This document shows, one piece after another, positions 10,883-20,873 of a DNA stretch of 64,000 nucleotides. The position numbers and the translations under genes were made by a program. Origin of the DNA: Emiliania huxleyi CCMP1516. Taxonomy: Eukaryota; Haptophyta; Isochrysidales; Noelaerhabdaceae. The notes below the pieces were generated by a model. That model saw only the letters and a list, made by a program, of their open reading frames with translations. It did not search any database and was not told where the DNA came from. The stretch is from assembly GCF_000372725.1 (NCBI RefSeq), contig NW_005196603.1, positions 187,489-251,488 on the forward strand, in the 5' to 3' direction. Each line of letters begins with the position of its first letter. The stretch's first letter is position 1.

Positions 10883-12881
10883 CTATGGTCTATGCGGAGT
10901 TGTCCTTGGCGCATCCTTGCTCCTCCGGCGCCGCTCCCGGAGCGCAACGGCGGCGGCGCGCAAGCTCTCATGCCACCGCCGGCCGGAAGCGACCAGCTCC
11001 TCGGCGGTGACGGCGCCGTCGCGGTCGGTGTCGAGGAAGCTCCACACGTCGCGAGCGCGCACCACTGTGCGCTCCACGGTCATCGCCGCCGCGCTCGCCG
11101 CGTCGACGACCGCCCCGTGGTGCGGCAAATCCGTCTTGAGCGGCCTGCGCGCCCAGCCCGCCGCCGGGTGCGAGAGGAAGAAGGCGCGCAGCTCGGCGGG
11201 GGAAAGGGCGCGCGAGCCTGCAGGAAAGTGCCGAGAAAGCTCACGGACGGCGCTGCGGCAGCTCGGCGGGCGAGAGGCGCGCGCGCCGTCGGCGTCGGCC
11301 GCGGCGAGGACGGCCTCGGCGTGCTCCTCCGGCGAGAAGGGCGCCTACCCGCTGCGAGGGGGGCAGTGACGAGGCGCAGTCTCCATGAGTGGCGGCTCTC
11401 GCTCTCCGCAGTCCACGGGCGAGCGCCTCCTCCGGCAGCGGACCGCGGCGAGCCTCGGGCGTCTGGCGGCGGCGCAACGCGGCGGCGGCCTGGCGCGGCA
11501 GCCCCGCGAGGGCGAGGACGGACCACTCGCTCGAGATGAGCCGCTCCTCCGTCTGCAGGTTGGTCTGCGCCAGCCGCGGCAGCCAGGCGTGCAGGTAGCG
11601 CGAGGCGGCGGGCGCGGCCATCTGAAAGGTGGTTGCGACGGTGCATCCGCCGCCGGGGTTGTCGGCCGGGCGAACGAACGTCTCGTGCAGGTAGCCGGGC
11701 GGGAAGACCAGCGCCTCGCCCGGCCCGACGCGCGCCTCGTACTCTGGCGCCCACCGGCCGCTGGAGTACACGCCTCCGTCCGAGGTGTCGATGCCTGCGG
11801 GACATGTCTCGGACATGTCGTGGACGTGTCCTGGGCGCGCAGACTCCTCCGTCCGAGGTGTCGATGCCGATCGGCGACGGAGGCACCATCATCATCCGCC
11901 AGCGCTTGACTCCGCGTAGCTGCAGCGAGACGGTCACCTCGCCGTACGCGTCGCCATGCGCCATCGTCCCTCCGCCCGGCAGCGAGAACCACAGCTCGAA
12001 CGACTCGGACGCCTCCCACGCCGCGAGCGGGGAGCGAGCTGCAAAGTACGGCGCGCGCCACACCCGCTGCACAGACCGCTTGGTGGACAGCGGCTCCTGG
12101 TCCTTGACGTGCCTGCGGCGAGGTGTCGGCAGAGGGTCGATTCGGAGCGCCTCCCCCACCCTCCCACCCACCGGCCGCCCCGCCCACCCCGTGCCCGCCC
12201 GCCCGCCCCGCCGCACCAAATGTACGGCGCCGTCAGCCGCGGGGCCGCGTCACCTTCGGCGGCGTCGGCCTCGGCGGCCATGTGCTGCTCGATGCCTCGC
12301 CGCGGCCTCGCAGGTCGAGGCGCGTGCCACCACAGCCCATTGTCTAGCGGCACCTTGTTCTCTCCCTCCGCCTCGTCGCGGAAGAAGCCCCACTCGCCGC
12401 CCCACTCCTCACCCTCGAGGTACTCGGCACGCATCGAGCCGTTGGGCCAGCGCCGCGCGTACTCCTCGCACGACAGGCCGAGCAGCGGCAGGTCGCGGCC
12501 GGCATCCTCCACGATGAAGGGCTGGCCGAGCGCCGCCAGCTCCGCGAACCGCTCCGCCGTGATGTCCGACTCGCGTGCCAGCGGCGCAAATGGTGCGCGG
12601 CGCGGCGGTGCCTCCTCGGCGGGCGCCGTCGCCTGCGCCGCTTCGTCGTCTGGGACAGAGCCCCACCCGGCGAGCGCCGGGAAGAAGTCTGCCACCTGCG
12701 GCTCCCACAGAGGGCTGCGGGCTCGAGGCAGCCACCGCGCGCCGGTGCTGCAGTCGCCCCAGTCCAGCCCGACGGCAGCGCCGCCGCCGTCGCGAATGGC
12801 GGCGGCGAGCGCAATCGCGACGGCGGCGGCAGCGGCGGCGGCGGCGGCGGCAGCAGCAGCACGGTCGGTCCGCTGCGGCAT
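10883..12881 (-). CDS. JmjC/cupin-domain protein with C-terminal EF-hands
   Basis: Joined on the minus strand 12881-12217, 12112-11868, 11794-11427, 11344-11281 and 11217-10883, giving 558 aa in frame. The N terminus has an Ala-rich hydrophobic stretch (signal or anchor, residues about 9-28). The middle reads [17 protein letters not shown] and, after splicing, [22 protein letters not shown], then [15 protein letters not shown]: a cupin_8/JmjC-like fold with a possible His...Asp...His metal set. The C terminus has [20 protein letters not shown] and [15 protein letters not shown], two EF-hand-like Ca2+ loops, the second canonical. Predicted Fe(II)/2-oxoglutarate hydroxylase regulated by Ca2+; both points are inference. 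Three of its four introns start GC, and at least two are near copies of the following exon start. Divergent from SerC over about 120 bases. Confidence 0.75.
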
Positions 12882-13001
12882 TTCTCCGCGGCCCTTGGTT
12901 TCTTTCTGAAAAGAAACTTAATTGCGGGATTTTTTCTTTCCGGGGCCACGCTCGTCGCGCCTCGCCTCGGTCTTTCCGCTGCTCGCCCGCTGCTCGCTGC
13001 A
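12882..13001. promoter_or_regulatory. Shared divergent promoter region
   Basis: 120 bases separate the start codons of the minus-strand JmjC gene and the plus-strand SerC gene. The interval holds T/A-rich blocks (TTTCTGAAAAGAAACTTAAT and GGGATTTTTTCTTTCC) in otherwise GC-rich DNA, similar to the AATTCTTT-type blocks before other genes in the window. Confidence 0.5.
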
Positions 13002-14084
13002 ATGTCGTCATCGATGCCGGCTGAGCGCCCGTCGTGCGCCAACTTCGGCTCCGGCCCGTGTGCCAAGCGGCCGGGCTGGAGCCTCGAGGGCTCCGTAGGG
13101 GATGCGGCGCTCGGCCGCAGCCACCGCTCGTCCATCGGAAAGGCCAAGCTGCTCGCCTGCTGTGAGGAGACCAAGGCGGTCCTCGGCCTGCCGGACGATT
13201 ACCTCGTCGGCATCGTCCCCGCCTCGGACACGGGCGCGGTCGAGATGGTCATGTGGAGCATGCTCGGCCCACGGCCAGTGGACATCTGCTTCTGGGAGAC
13301 GTTTGGCAAGACGTGGTACGACGATGCGGTAAACCAGCTCGGGCTGAGCGACGTGCGCGAGATCTCGGCCCCGTTCGGCTCGCTCCCAGACCTCTCGCAG
13401 ACGGACGCGTCGCACGACATCGTCTTCACCTTCAACGGCACCACTGGCGGCGCCAAGGTGCCCAGCCTCGACTGGATCTCGGACGAGCGCGAGGGGCTGA
13501 CGATCTGCGACGCAACCTCGGCGATCTTCGGGATGGACATGACGCCGTGGCACAAGCTCGACGTCGTCACCTACTCGTGGCAAAAGGCGCCCCCCCGCCA
13601 CCATCTCTCCCCCGCCCGCCGCCGCAGCAGCCTCGCAAGCCGCGTGGCGCGTCTGGCTGCCCGCAGGTGCTCGGAGGGGAGGGCGCGCATGGCGTGCTCA
13701 TCCTGGGGCCGCGGGCGGTGCAGCGGCTCGAGTCCTTCCAGCCGAAGCGCGCGCTGCCAAAGATCTTCCGCATGACCAAGGGCGGCAAGCTCATCAAGGG
13801 CATCTTTCAGGGTAGCCCCACCAACAGCCGCCGACCAGGACGCGTCCAGGACACGTCCATGACGCGTGCATGACGCGTCCCGCAGGCGAGACGATCAACA
13901 CGCCGTCGATGCTCTGCGTCGAGGACTACCTCGACTCGCTCCGGTGGGCGCGCGGCCTCGGCGGGCTCGACGCTGTCGTGGCCAAGTCGGTTGCAAACTT
14001 CGGCGTCCTCGCCGCCTTTGTCGAGGCGGAGCCATGGATCGACTTCCTCTGCACCGTGCCCGAGCACCGCTCAAACACCTCGGT

Positions 14085-14135
<51 letters not shown>

Positions 14136-14486
14136 TCAAATCGCGCCGACCGCTCCGCCGCCGACGCCGCCGGCTGCCGGTGCCCCGCAGGTGTGCCTCG
14201 TGCTCAAGGAGCCGGCGGGCGGCGCGATGGCCAAGGGGAAGGTGGACGCGCTGCGCAAGCTGCTCGAGGAGGAGCGTGTGGCGTACGACATCGGCGCCTA
14301 CCGCGACGCGCCGGCCGGGCTGCGCATTTGGTGCGGCGCGACGGTCGAACAGGCCGAGGCGCAGCGCCTGCGCCGGCCAGCGCACGCACCCCGTTACTGG
14401 GCGCTCCGTTTGGTGCGTAGGACGACCTCCGCGTCCTCACCCTCTGGCTCAAGTGGGCGTATCAGCAGGTGCAGGCGGCGCAATAA
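13002..14486 (+). CDS. serC: Phosphoserine aminotransferase
   Basis: PLP enzyme of serine biosynthesis converting 3-phosphohydroxypyruvate and glutamate to phosphoserine. Exons 13002-13586, 13667-13811, 13886-14082, 14191-14352 and 14421-14486 give 384 aa. Visible are the entry [28 protein letters not shown], the substrate region [31 protein letters not shown] and the PLP-lysine context VVTYSWQK. The Lys closes exon 1, immediately before a GC-AG intron. The sequence resembles the SerC subtype of Methanosarcina and alpha-proteobacteria rather than the E. coli type, from recall. Introns 2 and 3 start GT; 1 and 4 start GC. Intron 3 is largely a (CCG)n repeat. No clear N-terminal organelle leader. 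Confidence 0.9.
14085..14130. repeat. (CGC)n trinucleotide repeat in SerC intron 3
   Basis: About 15 CCG/CGC units directly after the GT donor at 14083. Reading through would insert a poly-Arg tract into a conserved enzyme, so I treat it as intronic. Confidence 0.85.
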
Positions 14487-14899
14487 GTGGCGTGGCGGGA
14501 GCCCCTCCGCGTTTGCTCCAGTGCCGCCGCCTCAGGGTCCACCTCTGTGTTTATCTCGATTACGCTTTATCCGCCACGCCGCGCGAGGCCGCGCGCACGT
14601 TCGCCCATCATCGCCAGCGTTGCGTTTCCCCCCCTACTTCGGAGAGGCCCTTTGGCTTTGCATGCGCCGGGAAATAATATTTTGGTTTGCATGCAATGTG
14701 TGGAGGCGCTGAGGGTGTGAGGCGCTGCGTGCGGTGGCTGCTGCTGCGCAGCAGATCCAGCCTACCGGGCTCTACTGTATAGGGCAAGCGGCAAGCACGG
14801 CGGGCCACAGATTTTTTTTTCCTGCGCGCGGAGCCGTGCATGTGCATCGTGCATGTGTGGCGCTTATCCTTCACAATTCGCAAGGAGGGAAACTTACGC
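14487..14899. other. Intergenic between convergent genes
   Basis: About 410 bases between the 3' ends of SerC and the phosphonate-binding-like gene. No coding signal seen. Confidence 0.5.
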
Positions 14900-16422
14900 T
14901 CATTTCTCGGAAATGATGGGCGGGTTACCCTCAAAGTCGGCGAGCTCGATGGGCTTGAACTCCTTTACGTACATGGCCCGCAGCACGTCTTTGGGCGTCT
15001 GGTTGAGCCTCTCGAGGTAGAGCGCCTTCTTCGCCTGCTGCGACTTGTGCAACCATATCGGGTAGAAGAGGAAGTCGCCCACCGGCGGAGAGAGCACGTT
15101 GAGCAAGCGGAACTCCTCGGGGTGCTCGTCTTTGAAGTGCATGAGCACGATGACGTCCACGATGGCCACGTCGATCCTTCCGTTTAGCACCGCGTCGAGG
15201 CTGTCAAAGTGAGACCCTGTCGGACGCACGAATCGCGGGCACGTGATGTCCTTGTCGGCAGTGCCCCCCGCAGCGTAAAAGTACTTCTTCCATGGCACGT
15301 CCCACTGCTTGGCAAATGCGACCAGGGCGCCAGCTCCGCTGGCCGCGCAGTCATTGATGGCAACGTACTTGAATTTGCGATCCACGACGTCCTGCATGCT
15401 GGTGACGCGCGCATTGTCCTTGGTGGTGACGAACAGCGAGAAGGATCGCGGCGAGGCGAGACAAGGCTCCGACGGCTTCACGGCCGTGCCCGTGAGGGTC
15501 GAAAAGTCGAGCACGGGCGCAGCCAGCGGCACGTAGCCGTATTCGGACATCAGCTGGACGAAGCTGCCGCAGCATGAGACGAGGGTCGCGTTGGCGTTGT
15601 CCAGCAGGTGGGGCCCACTCTGCTGTTGCTCCTCGCCGACGGTCAGGACTGGGCTCGCTCCGAGCGAGCGGGCAAGCTGTCTGACGTGATCGACAGGGCG
15701 GATGAAGTCCTTGAAGGTGAGAGGGCCGTTTCCCTTGATCGCCGCGTTGACCGCCCTGACCGCTGAGCGCATCTTGCGCGCCAGGGCCTTTCGCTTGGTC
15801 CTCTGGATCTCTGCAGGCGTGGCATGGACCTCCTTGAGCGGGGTCCACGCGTAGCCCGGGTTCGCCTCAACCTCTGCTTGAGAGGCGTCTCGCAGACTTG
15901 AATCCAGTTGCACGGGAGCTCATCTCGCCGGACAGCCTGCGTGATGAAGTCGCGAATTTTGTCAAACATGCCCTCGCGATCCTCAGGCAGAATGATGATG
16001 CGCAAGTTGAGCGTCGCGTCCTTCTCCTGGTGCACCTCTCCACTGTCTTCAGCCGTCCACGTGCCCTGCACGTACTGGTAGGAGAGGCCGCCCGTGATCT
16101 CGGAGACCTGCGCAATCACTTTCTCCAGCGGCGCTTGGTACTTGGAGCTGGACAGGTCGTTGGCACACGCCTCAGCCGGGATGCCGATGTCAATCTCGAA
16201 CAACAGCCGGTCGAAGGTGCTCATCAAGTCCCTCACTCCACAACTGGACGTGCGTATGGTGCCACTGGGCTCCGCCAGTGTCCCGATCTCCTCCCCTTTC
16301 ACACTCCTGTCAATGGCACTCCTCCCACTGTCAACGGCACTCCGCCGACGGCGGATGAGGAAGGCGAGTGCGACGGCCCCTGCCAGGCTGGCCACGAGCG
16401 CAGAGCGGACAAGCTGCAGCAT
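14900..16422 (-). CDS. PhnD-like periplasmic-binding-fold protein with N-terminal anchor
   Basis: The first part starts at 16422 with a hydrophobic segment (LVRSALVASLAGAVALAFLI, then RRRR), suggesting a signal anchor. It continues with an unassigned region (LSYQYVQGTWTAEDSG). The second half (frame ending at 14900) matches type 2 phosphonate-binding proteins: FSLFVTTKDNARVTSMQDVV, FKYVAINDCAASGAGALVAF, TGSHFDSLDAVLNGRIDVAI and VDVIV. In bacteria such proteins bind phosphonate or phosphite for ABC uptake. Here it may be a eukaryotic surface or vesicle protein. The coding frame shifts once around 15890 with no plausible intron, so there is either an assembly indel or a real break. I find no ABC transporter partner nearby. 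Confidence 0.68.
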
Positions 16423-16942
16423 CTCGTTGCAATGCTGCGCAGATATCTGCACGGCGGGCGTCTTGCCGAAACTTACCTATCCAACTCATCAAGTCAGCTC
16501 TACTCGTAGAATTCGCCCGTATTCCCGAAAAAGAACTCCGCGAAAAAGAATTTCGGGCCTATCACCGACTCTGCTCCATAAATTATTTTTTGGCCCCGTC
16601 CGACTGAAGCGATGGCCTCAAAGCTCAATCCTGAATCCTCAGAACGAGTCAGATTTTTCATTTAGTAGGACATTAGGACGCCCTCTCGGTCGACCCTCTA
16701 GTGTGGGACCCTGTGGTCCTCCTCCCATCACTCACACCTGGGGGCTAAAGCCGAGCTTGTGCACACCGACGACGGTGTACCATACACACGAGGTAAAGGT
16801 AAGGTAAACGCTGAGGGAGGCGAGGGGGGTCGTCTGGTGGAGCGAAGACAAGCGAAAACCTTCTTTCCACAGCAAGCTGGAAGTACCTCTCGCCAGCCTC
16901 GCACAACAAATTGACGAACAAACACTGTGGGCACGCGGGATC

Positions 16943-17175
16943 AAGGCTGGGGTTTACCGGCATCTAGGTGCTTTTCACTATCTGCAGATAGTGCAAACGG
17001 TGCCAGATAGGTATCTGGTTGCTCTCTTCCGCGATTTTTTACAAGCAGATATCTGGGCAGATATCTGGTTGGTATCTGGCGTGGGGTCGGTAGATACAGA
17101 TAGTGGCTCTGAGCCTTCAGATATCTGGCAGATACCCAGATATCTAGGTATCTGGTTCATCTAAACCCCAGCCTT
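16943..17175. mobile_element. MITE-like element with 14-base terminal inverted repeats
   Basis: AAGGCTGGGGTTTA at 16943-16956 is a perfect inverted match to TAAACCCCAGCCTT at 17162-17175. GCGGGAT flanks both ends (16935-16941 and 17176-17182), a 7-base candidate target-site duplication, with one extra C on the left. The interior has no ORF of note. It is packed with AGATATCTGG-type palindromic units (17040-17160). This is a non-autonomous DNA transposon by structure; the superfamily is not determined. Confidence 0.85.
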
Positions 17176-17182
17176 GCGGGAT

Positions 17183-18024
17183 GATTACATCCCTAAACTC
17201 CCTCCCTCGCTCGCTCGCAGCCACACTAGTCTTTCTTTACTTACTTACTCGGCACGTGACTGGCGTGCACTGGCATGCGCAAAGCACTTTGGCAAGTAGG
17301 CCTATGTGCTGTGTGCTGCGCGCTGCAACGTGCAACAGCAAGAGGAAGAGCGCCAAGACCTGCATTGATTGCCATTGATTGGTGCTGCAACCTGCAAGGC
17401 CGCCGCCTAGCCCAAGAGCTAGGTATCCGCCTAGCTGCCACAAAATCAGCCACCCCGCATGGCCCGCCGCCAGTCTGCAGTCACCGCCGCGGCAACCTGC
17501 CGCTAAAAGCCGGCGGGCCGGGGCGCGCACGGCGGCCAGCGCGGCGGCCGGCGCGGCGGCCGGCGCCGGTGCGCGGTGGGCGCGGGCGCGCGCCAGACAA
17601 GTGAAGAGACGTGCCTCGTGCGCCGCGCGGACCGGGCGAAGCGCGAAGGAGCAAGGACCGAGAGGTTGCGTTCCCGAGGCCGAGCGAGGAGACGGAGCTC
17701 GGAGGTCGGAGCTGGGCGGAGTTGTTATATGTTAACATGCACATTCCGAATAACTCAGGTAAGAATGACACAGTGAGTCCAGTGACATTCTATGCGCTGC
17801 CGTGGGCCGTTAGCCGTCAGCTGTGAACTCTGTTCTCAGTCTGTTGTCCCGCGCGAAAAGGAGCGGCGGACGTCGGCGTCCCGGGCGGCGCAGAGCCCGC
17901 GCGGCGGGTTGCGCCTAAAATGATCCCGCCGCTTCGCTCGATGGCGCCGCGCTCTCCTCGAGAGATTTCCTCGCTCAAGGCGAGGGGAGGCCGGAGACGC
18001 CTCGGGGGCGCCTCGGGGCATCTC
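17183..18024. other. Intergenic, no gene supported
   Basis: Contains an imperfect GCGGCCGGCGCG-rich tandem near 17525-17575 and otherwise only short unconvincing frames. With 16423-16942 it forms the non-coding interval between the phosphonate-binding-like gene and the CAX gene. Confidence 0.45.
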
Positions 18025-18452
18025 CTACTCGTGATGGTGCTCCGCGTGGCTGGCGAGCTCGGGCGGGTCGGCGTGCACAAAGAAGGCGGCGGAGACGAAG
18101 GCGTAGCCGGTGATGAGGACGACGCCCTGCAGCCAGTTGGACTGCCCCGAGGTGATGATGGCGCCGACGACGAGGGCGGTGATGAGGTAGGTGAGGCACT
18201 CGAAGAGGCCAAAGTTGAGCGAGAGCTCGATGTCGATGGACCACGCAAAGACGCAGAGGAGCGGCACGCAGAAGACGCCGATCTGGATCGAGGAGCCGAC
18301 GGCGATGCCGAGCGCGAGCTCCATCTTGTTCTTGACGGCGAAGATGATGGCGGCGGCGTGCTCGGCCGCGTTGCCGACGATGGGGATGATGATGGTGCCT
18401 GCGCATGGCGGGGGAGACCCTCAGAGCGCGGTGGGTGTGGGGGGAGGGCGAG

Positions 18453-18484
<32 letters not shown>

Positions 18485-18488
18485 ACCG

Positions 18489-18519
<31 letters not shown>

Positions 18520-19712
18520 AACCGTGCGTGCGTGTGTGAAGGGGGAGGGGGGGGGGGGGGGGGCACCGAGGAAGAGGTCGGGCACGCCCCAGCCGACGGC
18601 CGCCGCCTCGAGCGAGTCCACCATGTACCTGTTGGTTGCCACGAGAGAGTGTAAAGGGCGGTCGACTCACGACTCGAGACCTCTCGAGCCTCGGGCTCTC
18701 TCGTCGAGAATAGAAGCGCGGGGGGGGGGGGGGGGGGACGCACTCGGAGAGGATCGAGATGACGACGGTGATGACGGCGAGCCAGAAGACCGAGCCCGCC
18801 ACGCCGAGCACCGCCTCCTCCTCCTCCTCCTCCTCGCCCTCGCCCGCCTCCTCGTCGTCGTCGTCGTCGTCCTCGTACAGGAACGTGTGTGTCACCAGCT
18901 GAAAGGTGACGTAGCAGACATAGACGACGAGCATCATGCACGAGAGGACGCGCGAGACGACCAGGCCGGAGCCGGGCGGCGCGCCCTCGCTCGGGTTGGC
19001 GTCGATCGCGCACGGCAGCAGCGACGACGACGCGCTGAGCACAAGGAGCGAGTAGTTGACGGAGGAGGCCGGCGCCGAGAACTTTTGCTGCTTGGTGACG
19101 ATGCCGCCGGCGAAGAAGGCGCAGCCGAGGACGAGCATCAGGTTGGAGAGGATGGAGCCGAGCAGCGAGCACTGCACGATGCGCAGCATTCCGTACTTGA
19201 GCGCGAAGAGCGAGACGATCAGCTCCTGCGCCGGCGCGGCGGGAGGGAGGGGGGGGCTCGCACGGTGAAAGGCGTCGCGGGGGCGTCCGCGCTCGGGAGG
19301 GGTTGGCGAGGCGGGAGAGTGGGGGCGGGGCCCGCGGAGAGCCGCCGCCCCGGTCGCGGCACGTGCGGCACGAGCGAGGTTGTTGGCAGGGCAGGCGCAC
19401 CGTGACGTTTCCAAAGGTTGCGTTCAGCATGCCGCCCAGCACCTCGCTCGTGTGGAGAGCCAGCTGCTCGGTGACGAAGGAGAGGCGCTCGGCGAAGGGC
19501 GCGATGGCGAGCAGCGAGCAGAAGAAGATGTTGGATGGGTCGCCATGGTTCTCCTCCATGTGGATCGCCAGCGGGAAGCAGATCATGAGCACGTTGACCC
19601 AGTTCTCAAAGAGCAGCGCCGTGATGGACTTCTTGAGGTACGCCACCGGCCCATGGCGGTAGACGTTCAGCCTCTCGGCCTTCGCGAGCAGCTTGTCCTT
19701 CTGTGTGTCCAT
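18025..19712 (-). CDS. CAX: Ca2+/H+ antiporter of the CAX family
   Basis: Exons on the minus strand 19712-19401, 19225-18744, 18628-18567 and 18398-18025 give 409 aa, a normal CAX length. The two family repeats are clear: MLNATFGNVTELIVSLFAL in the first half and VGNAAEHAAAIIFAVKNKM in the second. An acidic Asp/Glu run between them is typical of the central loop. About 11 hydrophobic helices. It should exchange Ca2+ for H+ across a vacuolar or other endomembrane. Each conserved motif spans or abuts a splice junction, supporting the model. I chose the Met at 19712 because the leader motif AATTCTTTTTTCG ends about 60 bases upstream. The introns contain long C runs and a (CGCA)n repeat. Confidence 0.93.
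18450..18563. repeat. (TGCG)n repeat and G18 homopolymer in CAX intron 3
   Basis: About 18 TGCG units with small breaks (18450-18533), followed by a G homopolymer (18546-18563). Both lie inside the 18399-18566 intron; the homopolymer abuts its donor. Confidence 0.9.
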
Positions 19713-19771
19713 GAGAAGGGAGCGCCACAGCTGCCCGCTGTTCCACGCGAGCTCGCGTCTCCCAGGCGCTA

Positions 19772-19857
19772 CGAAAAAAGAATTTTTCTGTCGTGAAAAC
19801 AATCGTCCTGGCACGACACTGGGCAGGGGAGGCGCGCACTGGCACTAACACAGGTAC
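19772..19857 (-). promoter_or_regulatory. Recurring upstream motifs before CAX
   Basis: On the minus strand GTACCTGTGTTAG (19857-19845), then TGCCAGTGCGCGCC, then AATTCTTTTTTCG (19784-19772), 60 bases before the chosen start codon. The same ordered pair occurs before other genes in this window. Confidence 0.55.
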
Positions 19858-20298
19858 ACCACGGGAGCCGCCTAAGCGACTCCTGCGAGGACGGCGAGGC
19901 ACTTACCTCCGTGCACTCGACCGCCCTCGCCGCAGGCAAGCTCATTCACAATCTGCTCTCTCTGGAAGCCACATTTCTTGTTGGCTTCTAAAAATCTCTC
20001 TCTCTCTCTCTCTGCGATGGCCGTGTGAAGGAACGACTGAGATACGCTGCTTCTGCAGCCCCAGCCAGCTCTTGGTGGTCCAAGTCACCTCATCGAGGTA
20101 CTGGGCCCGCGTCAGTTTCGAGGTATATATTGCTAGAAATCTCTCTGACGAGAAGCCCGCGCCGCTTCGCGCTTGCGCCACAGGCTGCCGCTTTGGGGAA
20201 AATGGCGCGGCCCGGAGGCCGCCATAAGAAACGATCCTTGCGTAACCTGTGTGTTTTTCAGTGCCAGATCTAGTGCCTCTCGGAGAAGCCTGAGCGAT
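19858..20298. other. Intergenic, upstream of CAX
   Basis: Includes a short (TC)n stretch at 19995-20012 and the left target-site duplication (20288-20298) of the retroelement copy that follows. No gene seen. Confidence 0.45.
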
Positions 20299-20693
20299 AA
20301 ATAAATAGATAAAAACGAACACCTCTACTGTGAGATGGGTAAAAAGGAACAGGTCCCCGCCCGTGCGATCTTTGTGCAGGGTTCTTTGTGGGTGTGGTCG
20401 GCGACTAGCCGGGGTCGTCCTCCCGACGGGGGACTAGCACTAGCCGTCTTCCACATGGCCCCTCGGGTCCCTGCTGCTCCTAATCTCTTCGTACATCCTC
20501 CTGCTGATCTCCGCAACGTCCTGCTCCCTCCCTCGTCTCGCGCGACTGCTCCGCCTCCCCGTCGTCTGCCCTGCGTCGTCTGGCTACGGGTCCTCCATAG
20601 TCGGTTGAGGGCGGCGACCTCCTCGTGCCTCTTCCCAACATCCCCTCGGCGGCCGATGCCGTCTGCTCCGACTCCCCCCCCGTCCCCGGTTCT
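20299..20693 (-). mobile_element. 5'-truncated non-LTR retroelement copy A
   Basis: Flanked by an 11-base direct repeat GCCTGAGCGAT (20288-20298 and 20694-20704), a target-site duplication. Its left end reads, on the minus strand, as a T/A-rich 3' tail (GTTTTTATCTATTTATTTAT). The body is clearly homologous to 36880-37343 (copy C, opposite strand) and in part to 30895-31050 (copy B). Confidence 0.85.
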
Positions 20694-20873
20694 GCCTGAG
20701 CGATGTGTGCCGAGCCGTATACGGTATTGGGTATAGCGTAGTTTCCTCGTCGGTCGACGCTCGTCCGCTCACGGCCTCAGCGGAGCCTCACCACTCGGCG
20801 ACGGTGGTCGGTGGAGATCGTTATTCGTTCGTTGTGTGTGGAAAGTGGAATCGGCGCGGACCCAAAGGAGTAA

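Noticed and set aside
14085-14130. Poly-Arg or poly-Ala insert in SerC
   Set aside because: Lies between good splice sites in a conserved enzyme; removing it keeps frame.
16943-17175. tRNA or structured RNA from the strong stem ends
   Set aside because: The stem is the terminal inverted repeat of a MITE, with flanking target-site repeat and no tRNA features.
18450-18533. CRISPR-like array from regularly spaced repeats
   Set aside because: It is a simple TGCG microsatellite with no unique spacers, in a eukaryotic intron.
20299-20693. Protein-coding gene in the retroelement copy
   Set aside because: Target-site duplications and homologous copies show it is a truncated element.
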